Origin: Trichopria drosophilae
Lineage: Eukaryota > Arthropoda > Insecta > Hymenoptera > Diapriidae
NCBI GenBank assembly: GCA_030407085.1
Contig: CM059587.1
Span: forward strand, 101,551,001 to 101,615,000
Length of the DNA stretch: 64,000 nt
Direction of reading: 5' to 3'
Below are positions 36,340-46,590 of the stretch, piece after piece. Each line of letters begins with the position of its first letter. The first letter of the stretch is position 1. The notes under the pieces are model-generated. The model was not told where the DNA came from. It saw nothing but the letters and a program-made list of their open reading frames with translations, and searched no databases. A program made the translations under genes and the position numbers.

Positions 36340-36815
36340 TGTCTATTTTCCTCCCCGTGGTGCTCTATTGCTTCCGGCTAAAATCATTTTGCTCCCTAGG
36401 GAGAGAATTCGCTATTTTGCTCCCGCAATATAGGGAGAAAAATAGTATTTTGCGCTCAGAGTGTGAGAATAATACATTACTCAATGAGGGAGGTAAAATA
36501 AACAATGTCTCAGACTGTGTGTAATTTTCACCGCAGGCGAAGCCGAGGGTGAGAAACATGCAGTCTAAAACATTCTTTTTTACTTTCCGAGGGAAGTATA
36601 CGATTTTTCTTTATGGTCGGGAGGATAAGCGGCATCTTTCCTCGCTTGCGGGAGGAAAGTTTCTGTTTTCGGCCCACTGTGATGAAAAATAATATGTGCA
36701 TCAAGGGAAAACAGGTGTTTGTAGACACATTCGAATTGCCGAACTCGCTTCGCGTGAGCGTCAAGCTCGCCCCCGTCGGCAAACACCTATTTTGCTCCCT
36801 AGTTGCACAACATAC
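36340..36815 (+). repeat. GC-rich nested-hairpin repeat, copy 1
   Basis: Begins in TTTTCCTCCCCGTGGTGCTC and TTTTGCTCCCTAGGGAG, runs through CTCAGAGTGTGAGAATAATA and the main hairpin (arms 36504-36517 and 36560-36574, loop 36518-36559), then TTTCCGAGGGAAGTATACGA, CGGGAGGATAAGCGGCATCT, and ends TATTTTGCTCCCTAGTTGCA. Almost every module pairs with a neighbour, as in a folded RNA or a foldback DNA. Several overlapping short frames on both strands result from the GC content and are not genes. The loop lies in opposite orientation to that of copy 2 (see findings). Confidence 0.65.
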
Positions 36816-37164
36816 TTATTATTGGATATTAAACTATTGCTTTATGCTCTTTTAAACGAACATTTAAAGGTCTTTCTGTCTTTACAAACTAACTATTAAA
36901 AATAAGATACATACCAATAATAAAATACGTGTGGTTTTTTGTTTATAAAAAATAATTATTTACATTAATATGTTATAAACAATTTCGTCAAACGTGGTTT
37001 TTGACGAAATCTGATTGCGGGAATCGATATTACGGAGTAAATTATGTACGAAGCTTGTGTCTATAATTGTTATTTATTCTATATAAAAGTAACAAATTCT
37101 TGTACGCGATTATAAGAACAGAATCAGGCAACTACTATATTTATCTGATAACGTGCAGGTGGTA
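36816..37164. other. AT-rich spacer
   Basis: AT-rich with one inverted phrase (TTCGTCAAACG/TTTTTGACGAAATC, near 36982-37010). Nothing else supported. Confidence 0.4.
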
Positions 37165-37465
37165 GATCTGATGAGGGTCTGGTGCCCTAATGTGAGACTG
37201 GTCCGGCAGTAGTAAGGCCCATCTTATCAGGCGCGCATGACTGCTGCCTAGTCAGGTCCTAATCAGTCAATGTTAAGGTACACTGTATCAGGCACGCCTG
37301 ATTGCTGCCTGACCAGAACCTGATTCGGGAGAGATACGGCACACCTTCTCAGGCCCGCCGGATTTTTGCCTTGTCAGGTTCTAATCAGTCAATGTTAAGG
37401 CACACTATATCAGGCATGCCTGATTGCTGCCTTATCAGGACCTGATCAGTTTTCGGGAACCGTGG
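37165..37465 (+). repeat. 61 bp minisatellite, four diverged units
   Basis: The module TCAGGC recurs at 37227, 37288, 37349 and 37410, exactly 61 bp apart. Units one apart are diverged while units two apart (37261 and 37383: AATCAGTCAATGTTAAGG) are closely similar, suggesting a dimeric 122 bp higher-order unit. Each unit has a palindromic core; TCAGGCATGCCTGA in the fourth unit is perfect. GC is well above background. No coding role evident. Confidence 0.8.
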
Positions 37466-37616
37466 AACCTGGACAGATTTCTGCTCGGGGTTTTTTATCG
37501 ACTGGTGTTTGAATATTTGATTTTTAAACGCCTGGATTTTGATACTTTCCCAGCGAATATATGATTTTGAATCGGCGGGTGTTTTAAATGTTTGGATTTT
37601 GAATGTCTGACTATCC

Positions 37617-37850
37617 GGGTGCACCTCAAAACTCCGACAAATCACAAAACAGACACCTCACATTAAAAAGCTGGACACTTCAAAAACCTGACATTCAAAA
37701 ACCAGACATTTAAAAAAACAGATTTTCAAAATATGTATGCATTTTTGAACGCCTGGTTTTTGAATCTCTGTTTTTTTAAATGTCTAGTTTTTTAATGTCG
37801 GGTTTTTGAAGTGTCAGGTTTGTGATTTGTCGGGTTTTTGTGGTACACCC
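37617..37850. mobile_element. MITE of GACATT/CAAAAACC modules, 234 bp
   Basis: The ends are inverted: GGGTGCACCTCAAAACTCCG on the left and CGGGTTTTTGTGGTACACCC on the right, with arms of about 100 bp. The arms consist of reiterated short modules (CCTGACATTCAAAAACCAGA, CATTTAAAAAAACAGA). Upstream, 37490-37616 carries similar module strings (CGCCTGGATTTTGAT, TTGAATCGGCGGG), so a larger ancestral element or second copy may abut it. The arrangement parallels the 58.6 kb element with different module sequence. No obvious target duplication. Confidence 0.65.
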
Positions 37851-38099
37851 GATTAGTCATATGTCTTGTATCTTCACGGGGTTTTTATTGCTGCGTTTTT
37901 ATTGTAAATTTTTTGTTATGGCTGTTGTTTGTGGTTTTACGTCTACTGTAATGTACGTTTTTGAATGTGTTTTAGAATTGTCATACATGTAATCTTATTC
38001 CTGAAAACTTTTCATATAAAAAATTCTAATAAAAAATAAGTTTACAAAAAATGTTCTAATCGCAAGGACTTTCTTTGTCCAAAAAAGCGATGAAAAGAC
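37851..38099. other. AT-rich spacer
   Basis: No supported feature. Confidence 0.35.
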
Positions 38100-39320
38100 A
38101 GCTGGTAAAGTTGAATCGTCAGAGAGAGTACTTGAAATTGATAAAGTTGGCCAAGTTCGCGGTGGACGAGGATTGATGAAATTTTGATGAAAACCGCCGC
38201 AACTGGCGAACGGGGATGAACTTGGAAGAAAAACTTACTTCTACATCGTAATTAAGGTGAGACGTAGCGAAACCACGGAACAACGAACCACCCGACGGGA
38301 CAGACAATCTTGGAAAACGGAAGGAACTAAGCAGATGAAAATAAAGTTTGGGGAAGGGAGACGTATGATAATGAGCAACTGGAATTATGCCGTAAAGCGC
38401 TCCAAGGAAGAAGAAAAGAGGTAAAGTGAAACTAATTGAAGACAGGTCGAGAGAGAGAGACCAAGAGGGATCTATACAGACGGAGAGAAGGAGAGAGAGA
38501 ACGTGACAGGCGCAGAGCTTACGGAACAAGGAGGGAGATTGACACGAAGAGAACGATAGATGCAATAAACGTACCGGAGAAAATATCTTGGGAGGAGGAC
38601 AGACAGATAGGATGGGAATTGGTGAGAAGGAGAGGAAGAGTACCAGGGAAGGAGATCATAGTTGAAAGAGGGAGGAAGAGATCGAGCGAGCTAGGGGGGC
38701 AAACGAGACAGACTTTCGGAAGACACACGAAACCGAGAGAGAGAGATGATGCGAGGGGAGGAGAGGAGAGGGCGACTCGAGCGCAGGGGGATGAAAAGGC
38801 GGAGGGGGTGCCGGGGCAAGTTCGAGGCTTACTCGATTCGCGTTTCGCAAGCTCTCTCTCAGTGCGGCCTGAACGGTTAACCGGCCTACATCGCACCCGA
38901 TCGTTCTGTCCTCGTACCGATCGGCGGTGTCACTGCCGTTGACCAGTTTCGATCGCGAGCTTTCGCTGCTGCGAGGGAGTCCAATCGGGAGCTTTTCCGA
39001 GCTAGCTACGAGATCGGCATCCCGGATGTTGGATTGAGGTGTTCCAGAACCCCTGTGGCGACACGCGCGTGGAGAAGCAAAAATAAAAAAATACTCCTCG
39101 CGTTAGGACGAAAGCACGATTGACACTTTCGAATACATCCTCCCCGACCCCCTCCCTCTCCGCAAGCTCGTTTCCGCGTGCGGTTGTGCGAGTGCGTGCG
39201 TTTATGTTGTGCCGGGGTCCATCTTGAAATTTGTGGTTGGACGTTGCTGTTTTCTAGTAGTTCGCGAATCAGCAGTCCCGACTGTAACCCCTCAGGAGGT
39301 CAACGATTGTACGTTTACAA
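38100..39320 (+). promoter_or_regulatory. Putative promoter and first-exon island
   Basis: The strongest candidate promoter in the window. 38100-38800 is GC-richer and purine-skewed with clustered GAGAGAGA; 38800-39300 is CpG-containing and far above background GC. TCAGT at 38859-38863 after a CTCTCTCTC tract matches the insect initiator. The downstream part (CCTCCCCGACCCCCTCCCTC near 39140, GCGTGCGGTTGTGCGAGTGC near 39175) looks like a long 5' UTR. No canonical DPE at +28 or clear strong donor was found; GTACGT at about 39307 is possible. The 168-codon frame starting at 38436 is low-complexity (MKTGRERETKRDL...) and the minus frames are its pyrimidine mirror; none is credited. The direction is inferred only from the initiator. 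Confidence 0.5.
38859..38863 (+). promoter_or_regulatory. Initiator-like TCAGT
   Basis: TCAGT preceded by CTCTCTC and followed by GCGGCCTGAACGGTTAACCG, in the steepest part of the GC island. The putative +1 is A at 38861. No TATA box lies 30 bases upstream, consistent with a TATA-less GAGA-type insect promoter. The motif is short, so it is only suggestive. Confidence 0.3.
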
Positions 39321-40519
39321 TTCGACTTTATTTACTACTGGCTTGCCGGCTTTTTACTATTTTTTTTTGCTTACTATCGTTTCTGCATTTAGCTTTTTGT
39401 GGTTTTTGTTGTATTGGTTTAAAATGTGTATTATAAGCTTATTTCTATGTTCCATATTTAGAAGGAACCACAATTTTGGCTTCATTGTAAATGATTATCT
39501 ATATTTTTAATGCAATTTTTAGTCTTAGTATTGTTACTTATATTTTTCAAGATATGACTTATAATAAGTAATTTGTAATTCTCTGAAAACACACAAAATC
39601 AATATTGATACCTTTTGCAATTATACAATTAATATCGACCGATTCGGTAGTTTATATGTAGATGTTTTAAGAGCCCGAATGGGCCCTGAAAGTAAAGATC
39701 TGGTAGGTATATTAAAATATGAAGAATGAGAGTTTTCAATTTGATGCAGATTAACCTCAGAACTTTGATGCCTACTGCAATTCGTAAATAAGCACATATG
39801 TGCAACTGTAAATGAACTTTACATAACCAAATTACAAAATCCATTTAAAAATATTTGGCAATAGCAGCACGTTTAACGTTGGTCAGTTTGAAGCAAATTG
39901 GAAAAAAATAACTATAGTGTAAATCTAAATATTTCGGATTAATTTTATTTTCGAATGTAATCTTGTATTTATAATCGGTAAAAATTAAGAATACATTGTA
40001 AAATTAATTATTGTACACGTTTGTACACACTCAGCAATTCCCATGAGTGTGAATCCCGTAAGTGTACACTAGTGTATGCTATGTGATTTATGCTATGAAA
40101 ACATAAAAAATTGATTATACTTCTTAAAATATTACGGAGTTCATATACTTTATAGTAAAAACTTTGCTGAAAACAGTCGATTCTTATATTTATATAACGT
40201 ACATTGTTCCTAACACATAGTTAATCATTACCATTCATTCTAAGCTAGAATGAATTTACTAAACCAATATTTGACGTAGTTATTTAAATCCGTCTTTCCA
40301 GAACTGTTCCGGATTAACTAGTTTTTTTTTGTAAAAATTGCAAGCATACAATATTCCATATTTTAGACTCTTATATTACGGTGCATAACTTCTAAATATC
40401 GAAGATTTTCCACGAGAATAATACTTGAATAATTCTATAAGATTCAAATTTAAAAAAGAGAGAAAAGTCATGACAAACTTTTGGCCTATTTTATGGTAAA
40501 AATTGTCCTCATGTGCGGC
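39321..40519. other. AT-rich stretch, possible first intron
   Basis: GC falls abruptly after about 39320. No supported gene; the 110-codon frame at 39178-39510 mixes island and AT-rich DNA. If the island is a promoter pointing right, this is the start of an intron. Confidence 0.35.
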
Positions 40520-40745
40520 ACAATAGTATTTCTCGATACAAGAGCGTACAAGTTTTTTCTACGAATGTGAGGGTTGCGGGTCGAGCTGAAAGCTAAGTTC
40601 GCATTAACATTAGTACAAAAAACATTTTCGCACATGCGTCGAACAATATTTTATGTTGCAAGTGTGTTTAAAATGCACCAGAAAAAAGTTAAAAATGTGT
40701 AAAATAGAATTTTACGCACCTTGTAACATACAAATTTGTATCGCA
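40520..40745 (+). repeat. CGATACAAGAGCG repeat, copy
   Basis: Opens TTTCTCGATACAAGAGCGTA, continues TTTTTTCTACGAATGTGAGG and GTTCGCATTAACATTAGTAC, and closes with TAAAATAGAATTTTACGCAC. It aligns over its length with 55805-56020. The last module can pair with itself (AAAAT.GAATTTTAC). No open frame conserved between copies. Confidence 0.7.
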
Positions 40746-42484
40746 CTGTACATAGTAAAATATTATGATGTTGAAGCTCAAAACGTTCGAATCCGACGAA
40801 TTTTTTTTTGTTGACGAATGAAATTTTGTTTCAATACTTATCATAGACAAACCCAATTAATGCTAAAAAAATGTTTCTGGGGAGCGATAAAAGATGACAT
40901 AAACTAAATTATTGTCCGTTTTTGTGCATGAGAAATATTTGAAAAATTCTTTTAAATATTTTACTAACTAAACTGTACTACAGTAAACTTAAAGTTAGTT
41001 ACGCGTTGAAAAAATTTTATTTTGATGAAATAGGGGCTTTCAAGCAGTAGTAATACTGGTAATAATAACAACGACATAAGTGGTGAAATAAGTAGAAATA
41101 ATATTCAAATTTTATAGTTATCACTAGTTAACAATTTTTGTAATTCCACCTAACTAATTTAATAAGTAACAATTATCGAAAAATTATGGTAATAATTTAA
41201 CCATCACAGATCATTTTAAGATTTTTCAAAATTTTTATTATTAATAAATCAACGATTACTTCTGAAACCTGAATATTTTAGATACTTACAATACTAATAG
41301 TAACAGTGAAAAAATAGCAGATTTAAACAGACAATGGAAGCCCGTCTTTAAATCCACATTTCGTATGATAATCTTTCTAAAACATTGTTTCTCCTTAAAT
41401 GTAAAATGGAGTTCTTTTTCCGGCTAGGAGCTACTTGTACATACAATTTCACCTTAAAAGTAAGTATTGCTAATATTTCAAATACAAAGAGATACATATT
41501 TTTTCATGCCAATTAATATTTCGTTTTGATATACGTATCCGTTTTTACTACGAACTTTTAAACATAAACGGTTTGGGACTTGACTCCTGTGGACATATTG
41601 CAAAGTTATGTATTAGTGGCGATGAATATTATGTAAACTAAATATGGACAATTTTATGTGGAATTTAATAAACTAAGGTCTACAAAATTTAGCTTCTGCT
41701 GACAACCAGCAAATCGTTGGCACCTAAACGAATTATAAGTTTTTGGATTACGGAAGATATTCGGATTGTTATAAAGAACTACAAAGAGGAAAACTTAATA
41801 AGTAAATTATGATGTGCAGCTGTAATGCAACCGGAAGTAATTTAGTTCTCTCTTACCGACTGATATTTAAACCGTGTGCAAAGTTCTAGTTAATAAACTC
41901 TGCGTTCTTTTGTTAAGACCGCACGGAGGACCTCACTATAATAATAGCGAAATTTATTTTAGCAGTTAATTTGCTTGATTAATTTGATAGTAAAAATAAT
42001 ATTGAGGTATATAACAGACACCCATTTACTTTAACAAGGATTCTTTATTACATCAAGAATTTTGCAAGTTAATGAATGACGAACATTTACAATTATATAT
42101 TAACCATGTATTCCAGTAGTCTGACGCAGGAATCCATGTTATTTTAAGCCATGCGAGCTTTTTCGATTGCTGAATTCATTCGCAAACATAGTTTCTACTT
42201 TTGAACTTCCTAAAGGGGATAATTAGGTTTGAAGACGATACTATTATACTTAAATCGAGATAAATACGATGAAGGCGTTTATAACAAGAATAAATTTTAA
42301 GTACATATTATTACTTTTTTACACTGTTTGCCGCCATCAATATTAAGATAAGTACAGTTATAAAATACGAGATTTGTAAATTGTAGGTTATGTTTAATTT
42401 GTCATGAGTATAAGGGTGTATTATGCTCCACATCACTGATGAGGGCTAATCCTACCCTTATGGCCTGAAATTTCACGCCTGTTG
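40746..42484. other. AT-rich stretch without gene
   Basis: No splice-bounded frame or element end recognised. Confidence 0.45.
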
Positions 42485-42830
42485 TACACAGAGGGAAAAA
42501 TAGAACCATGAAAGCAGGTAAAAATGGTTGTAACACGTAGTACTACCACTATAGTAGAAATAATAAAACGTGAACAATTGTAGACTGTGTGGTAATTCTA
42601 CTATATTTAGAATATTGTAAAATACTATACAATAACTATTTTTACTATGGCAAATCATTATTTTTGTTTATGCATTTCTGTTACGTCTATTTTACTATTT
42701 ACAAATATTAAAAGTGGCTATTTAAATGTAAAACTGTAGTAAATTTAAAGTCACGTGCCCTACTACATGTTTAATGCGGGGGAAATATTAAATGGACGAA
42801 ATTTGTTTTTTTTTTACAGAAAAATTTTAT
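42485..42830. mobile_element. MITE with CACAGAG-type left end, copy 2
   Basis: Starts TACACAGAGGGAAAAATAGA plus ACCATGAAAGCAGGTA, matching the left end of the 10274-10693 copy. The interior also matches (GAATATTGTAAAATACTATA against CATAATATTGTAAAATATAA, and TATGGCAAATCATTATTTTT). The right end is less clear and may be truncated at the T10 run near 42805. Non-coding. Confidence 0.6.
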
Positions 42831-43354
42831 TTTGTTGTTGTTGTTGTAATTCGGGGTTTTACAAATTATTCTGAATTATTGAGATACGTGTATATCAATA
42901 CTGGAATCAAATAAAATTGAATATATACAAAAATTATATATTTGCTTTATTTAAGTTAACGTGTAAGCAATTTAACGAGCATATTTAGCAAATAATACAT
43001 TTTGGAAAGTAGTGCATATCAGAAAGTAGTCTATGGCTAGATTTACTATTGAAAATAAAAACATGTATTTTATATTTTCTCATTACACTTACATTTTGTA
43101 ACCATGGATTTATAATGCATTTATGTAATGCAAATTTGTATGTTGAATTAACTGAATGTAGCCGCAGGTTTATCCTGTCACGTGAGGATTTCGTGATATT
43201 TCAGTCTCACAGAGTAAAATCCTGCTTTGCGGGCATTTGCACATTGTACTCTAAGAAATTCGTTGTGCGGGTTATTTTAGAATAAAATGTAACTGTCAGG
43301 AATATTATAGTATTTAGATTTCCTAATTTTTTAAGTAAGTTCATTTGTGGTCAC
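42831..43354. other. AT-rich spacer
   Basis: No supported gene. The 78-codon plus frame (43049-43285) crosses a slightly GC-richer patch with no splice or promoter signals and an unrecognised product. Confidence 0.35.
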
Positions 43355-43564
43355 TTTTTTAGGCCGGGGAATAAAGTTCCGAAAATCAACATTCCGATAG
43401 GCCAAAATTTCGATATAGCATGGCGCCACCGTGATTTTCTTCACTTTGTCTTTGAATATTTGGCTAAAAGAAAGCAAATTAAAATGCCTAGGACTCACGC
43501 AATATCGAAATTTTAGTTTTTCGGGGTTTTGATTTCCAGAACTTTATTTCCCGGACCTTTTTTA
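43355..43564. mobile_element. 196 bp MITE with 7 bp flanking repeat
   Basis: The element (43362-43557) has about 55 bp inverted ends: GGCCGGGGAATAAAGTTCCG on the left against CAGAACTTTATTTCCCGGACC on the right, continuing inward to AAAATTTCGATAT/ATATCGAAATTTT. It is flanked by TTTTTTA on both sides (43355-43361 and 43558-43564), a candidate 7 bp target duplication, though a T-rich one. The centre (about 80 bp) has GCATGGCGCCACCGTG and no frame. Superfamily not assigned. Confidence 0.75.
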
Positions 43565-43724
43565 ATTCGTTTTATAATAGAAAGCTGGATACAAAAAATA
43601 ATGGTATTTACGTTCTTCGTACAAGTAAATAATAATAAATCTTTACACCTTATGCAGTACAGAAGATGGAAATTACATTTTTATAGGATCAATATTAGTT
43701 AGTGCAATAGGTAGCAGTTTCTTT

Positions 43725-44165
43725 CACTAGGGAGCAAAATAAGTATAGTCGAGAGGAAAATTAAGAAATAGTATATTACTCAACGAGGGAGGTAAAATAA
43801 AGAATGCCTCAGACTGCCTGCTTCTCACCCTCGGCTTCGCCTCGGGTAAAAATTACACGCAGTCTGAGGCATTCTTTTTTACTTCCCGAGGGAAGTATAC
43901 GATTTTTCTTTATGGCCGGGAGGATAAGCGGCATCTTTCCTTCCGCTTGCGGGAGGAAAGTTGCTGCTTTCCTCCCGGTGTGAAGAAAAATATAATCTTA
44001 TTATTATATTAGTATGCATGTTTAAAAAATAATCACATAATATTTCGCCTTCTGGTATGAGAAAATTTTGTAACTAGGGATAAATGTTTGTCGACAAAGC
44101 TTGTTTCGCTCGGCCGTCAATGATACACTTATTTTACTCGTTAGTTGCACAATGTACTATTAATT
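43725..44165 (+). repeat. GC-rich nested-hairpin repeat, copy 2
   Basis: Starts TTCACTAGGGAGCAAAATAA and ends TTAGTTGCACAATGTACTAT. The main hairpin has perfect 17 bp arms (43801-43817 AGAATGCCTCAGACTGC, and 43859-43875) around a 41 base loop that itself holds ACCCTCGGCTTCGCCTCGGGT-like pairing. Downstream are CTTCCCGAGGGAAG, and a long hairpin pairing CCGGGAGGA with TCCTCCCGG and GCGGCATCTTTCC with GGAAAGTTGCTGC. Flanks are collinear with copy 1 at 36.46-36.70 kb. No coding frame. Confidence 0.75.
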
Positions 44166-45860
44166 CATCTTGCTGAGGTAAAATTCCTACTATTAACGTT
44201 TTTAAATTTTGTTAACATAACGAACTAAAGACAAGCAAAGTAATACCTTAAACGAATTGCTCTGAAGCTACCTCGTCACATAATTAATTCTGTAATTATG
44301 TCGATGTGTTGGTCTTCCTAAAAAAATTAAAAAACACTTTTCTTGAAAAAATTATTTATTAGTTTCGGCCTCTTCTGGGCCGACTAATTGTCAATCACAC
44401 CGTCATAATTACATTATATATTTTAATCTGCGGTCGAGGAAACCACACATAATATGTAATTAATTCTATTATTGCATGACCTGAATTTATTGAATTATGA
44501 AAATCCAAAGTTAAAACGAAGATTTTACTTTTACCTTTATTGTTATTATTGTATTAAAAAAAGTAAAGTGAACAATGGCTCATGATATGGGAGCTTTAAT
44601 ATTGCAAAAAATTAGTCAGGTCAACATGAAAACATTTTCACATCCTAAGTATTTTTGTATAAATGTAACAATCTAGCGTTTACAATTTGATGAAGTTAAA
44701 CCTACCTGTCTGCATTCTGTGTAATTTTAAAATATATATCATTCGATGAGCTTTACGTCATATATCAAATTGGGATTATTGCGAAGCTGACAGAGATCCT
44801 CATTGAAACTGATGGTTTTATTTATAACAATGATGGTAAAATATCAATTATATAAAACAATTGTAAAATATAAACATTGAAAAGAATTTAACATTTATTG
44901 AGAATACCAATTGAACATCACATCGTTCAGTTTCTCCATCGACATAAATTATATCATAATGTTACATTTTTAAGTTTATATTTTTTAGAGATGTCTTTCA
45001 TAAACTTGTCTTCATCTTTTTAAAATAAACTGCTTATGATTTAGTCTATTCAATCCCAGAGATATACATTTTTTAAATGGAATTTTTGAGCTTCATTCTG
45101 AACCGATTCAAATTAACACGAACGTAAACTAGTCTATCATTTTCGAGTACGCTTTTTCCATTTGAGTAGTTAAAACTGTATTTAAATGTCTATTACTGAA
45201 ATGGTGGCATTTAAATAAAAAAAAAACACTGAAAAATCGAATTTTTATTGTATTGAAACTGCAATGAAAATCACCCCGATTTCAAACAAAACGCATATAA
45301 TTGTTCAAAATTATAAGAGGATTTTGTTACTTGTTGACCTAACCTATAAATATTTAATTACGGTCACGTACAACACATATATTAATAAAAAAGGAAGAAA
45401 GAATGGAATCACCTTTTTCTATTAATAGAATTTTGGTAAGAGACGATGAAAAAATTTGTAAGAATCGAAAACAAAAATCCCTATTATCTTGGATAATTTT
45501 AAGTACCTTCGTTTTATATAGAAGTTAATTCCATTGCAGTTTCAGTATAAAATAAATGTATTAACAAAAATTTTATTTTTGATGTTTTTATATTTAAAAC
45601 CCGCCATTTAATTTTAACAATTGTAATTGAAAAAGAAATTAACTGTATTAGAAAATGATGAAGAGTAGGTACCAACTAAACATCTACAAAAGAATTTTAA
45701 ATTTGTCCATACAAATTAACACTTTAAGAAATTACATGAACTATCTTTCAGACATTTGAAGACCAAATATCAAATATAACTAAGAATATAGATAAAAATA
45801 CAACAAGAATAAGGCAGGCAAAATTTATTCAGCTCTGGAATAATAAAATAAAGATAAAAT
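44166..45860. other. AT-rich stretch; one GGCCGAAAC motif
   Basis: No supported gene. On the minus strand near 44365-44395, GGCCCAGAAGAGGCCGAAAC followed by TAATAAATAATTTTTTC resembles widespread retroelement tail motifs ending GCCGAAAC, but there is no full ribozyme core. The rest is AT-rich. Confidence 0.35.
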
Positions 45861-45951
45861 TTAACACGCGGTGGGCTTGAACCACGGGTAAATAAATAGT
45901 CCGCCTAAATGAAATTTTCCTTTTTAGTTCAATACTCTAGCCATTCTTGAA
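45861..45951 (-). pseudogene. tRNA-like relic or SINE head
   Basis: On the minus strand, TGGCTAGAGTATTGAAC (45943-45927) resembles an A box and GGTTCAAGCCC (45883-45873) is a near-perfect B box. The T stem around TTCAAGC pairs at four of five positions. The A-B spacing is about 45 bases, longer than a plain tRNA, and the acceptor ends do not pair, so it is not a functional tRNA. A tRNA-derived SINE head or a decayed tRNA with an insertion fits; no poly(A) tail was defined. Confidence 0.4.
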
Positions 45952-46024
45952 TATTTTGAATTAAAAATCGCAATATTCATTATAGCCCTTTTTTAAAAAA
46001 ATTGATTGTTTTGTAGTCTACAAT

Positions 46025-46590
46025 TTAATTGAAGGTATTTTCAAGCTCTACAACTTTCTCGTGTAGGCAATTTCGCTAACTATTGAGAAAAAAAGTTAGA
46101 CGAGAGAAACAGCCAAATTAAACATTTTCCCGTCTTTTGTCGGTTCTAACATGAGCAATTATTCTATTGCCAAATTGTTCAGTTCACTGGTTGTCAAGTA
46201 ACATAATGGTAATGTTAACAAAGTTGTCAATTCTGTTCATTTTAGATTTAAAACTATTTAGTCTGAACATAAAGTTAGTGTAACGTATTCGGAATACAAA
46301 CTTCACTTGTTACAAACTGTTTGCCAGCTTAACGGTCTTTATATTGAAATGTAAATAATGACGAATTTGTAAAAATATAAATAATTTAAATTTAAAAAAT
46401 TATTTAAAAATGTAAATATTAATTGTAACATTAAAGTAATATTATTTCTAGGATGTTGTAATAAGATAGAACTTGTAAAAGAACAAAAAGCCTATTTTTG
46501 GGGTCTCTGACTTTTTTCTTAACAGTTAGCGAAATTGCATACATGAGAAAATTGTAGAGCTCGAATATATCTGCAATTTTCATCCATTAT
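46025..46590. mobile_element. Inverted-repeat element, about 565 bp
   Basis: The left arm (about 46030-46125: CAAGCTCTACAACTTTCTCG, GCAATTTCGCTAACTATTGA) is the diverged reverse complement of the right arm (about 46490-46580: AACAGTTAGCGAAATTGCAT, ATGAGAAAATTGTAGAGCTC). Similarity may extend outward on both sides at lower quality. The interior is AT-rich with no frame. Confidence 0.65.

Noticed and set aside
36209..36899. Cluster of six overlapping frames around 36.2-36.9 kb
   Set aside because: They lie on both strands over the GC-rich hairpin repeat, where stops are rare. No conservation of frame with the copy at 43.7 kb.
37165..37465. CRISPR array
   Set aside because: The repeat is a continuous 61 bp tandem without unique spacers, in a eukaryotic context.
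38436..38942. 168-codon plus-strand frame in the GC island
   Set aside because: Low-complexity Arg/Glu-rich translation of GAGAGA-type purine repeats; the minus frames are the mirror image. No domain and no splice support. Better explained as promoter/5' UTR sequence.
44360..44400. Second hammerhead ribozyme (GAGGCCGAAAC)
   Set aside because: Only the GAAAC half is present; no CTGATGA box and no pairing flanks.
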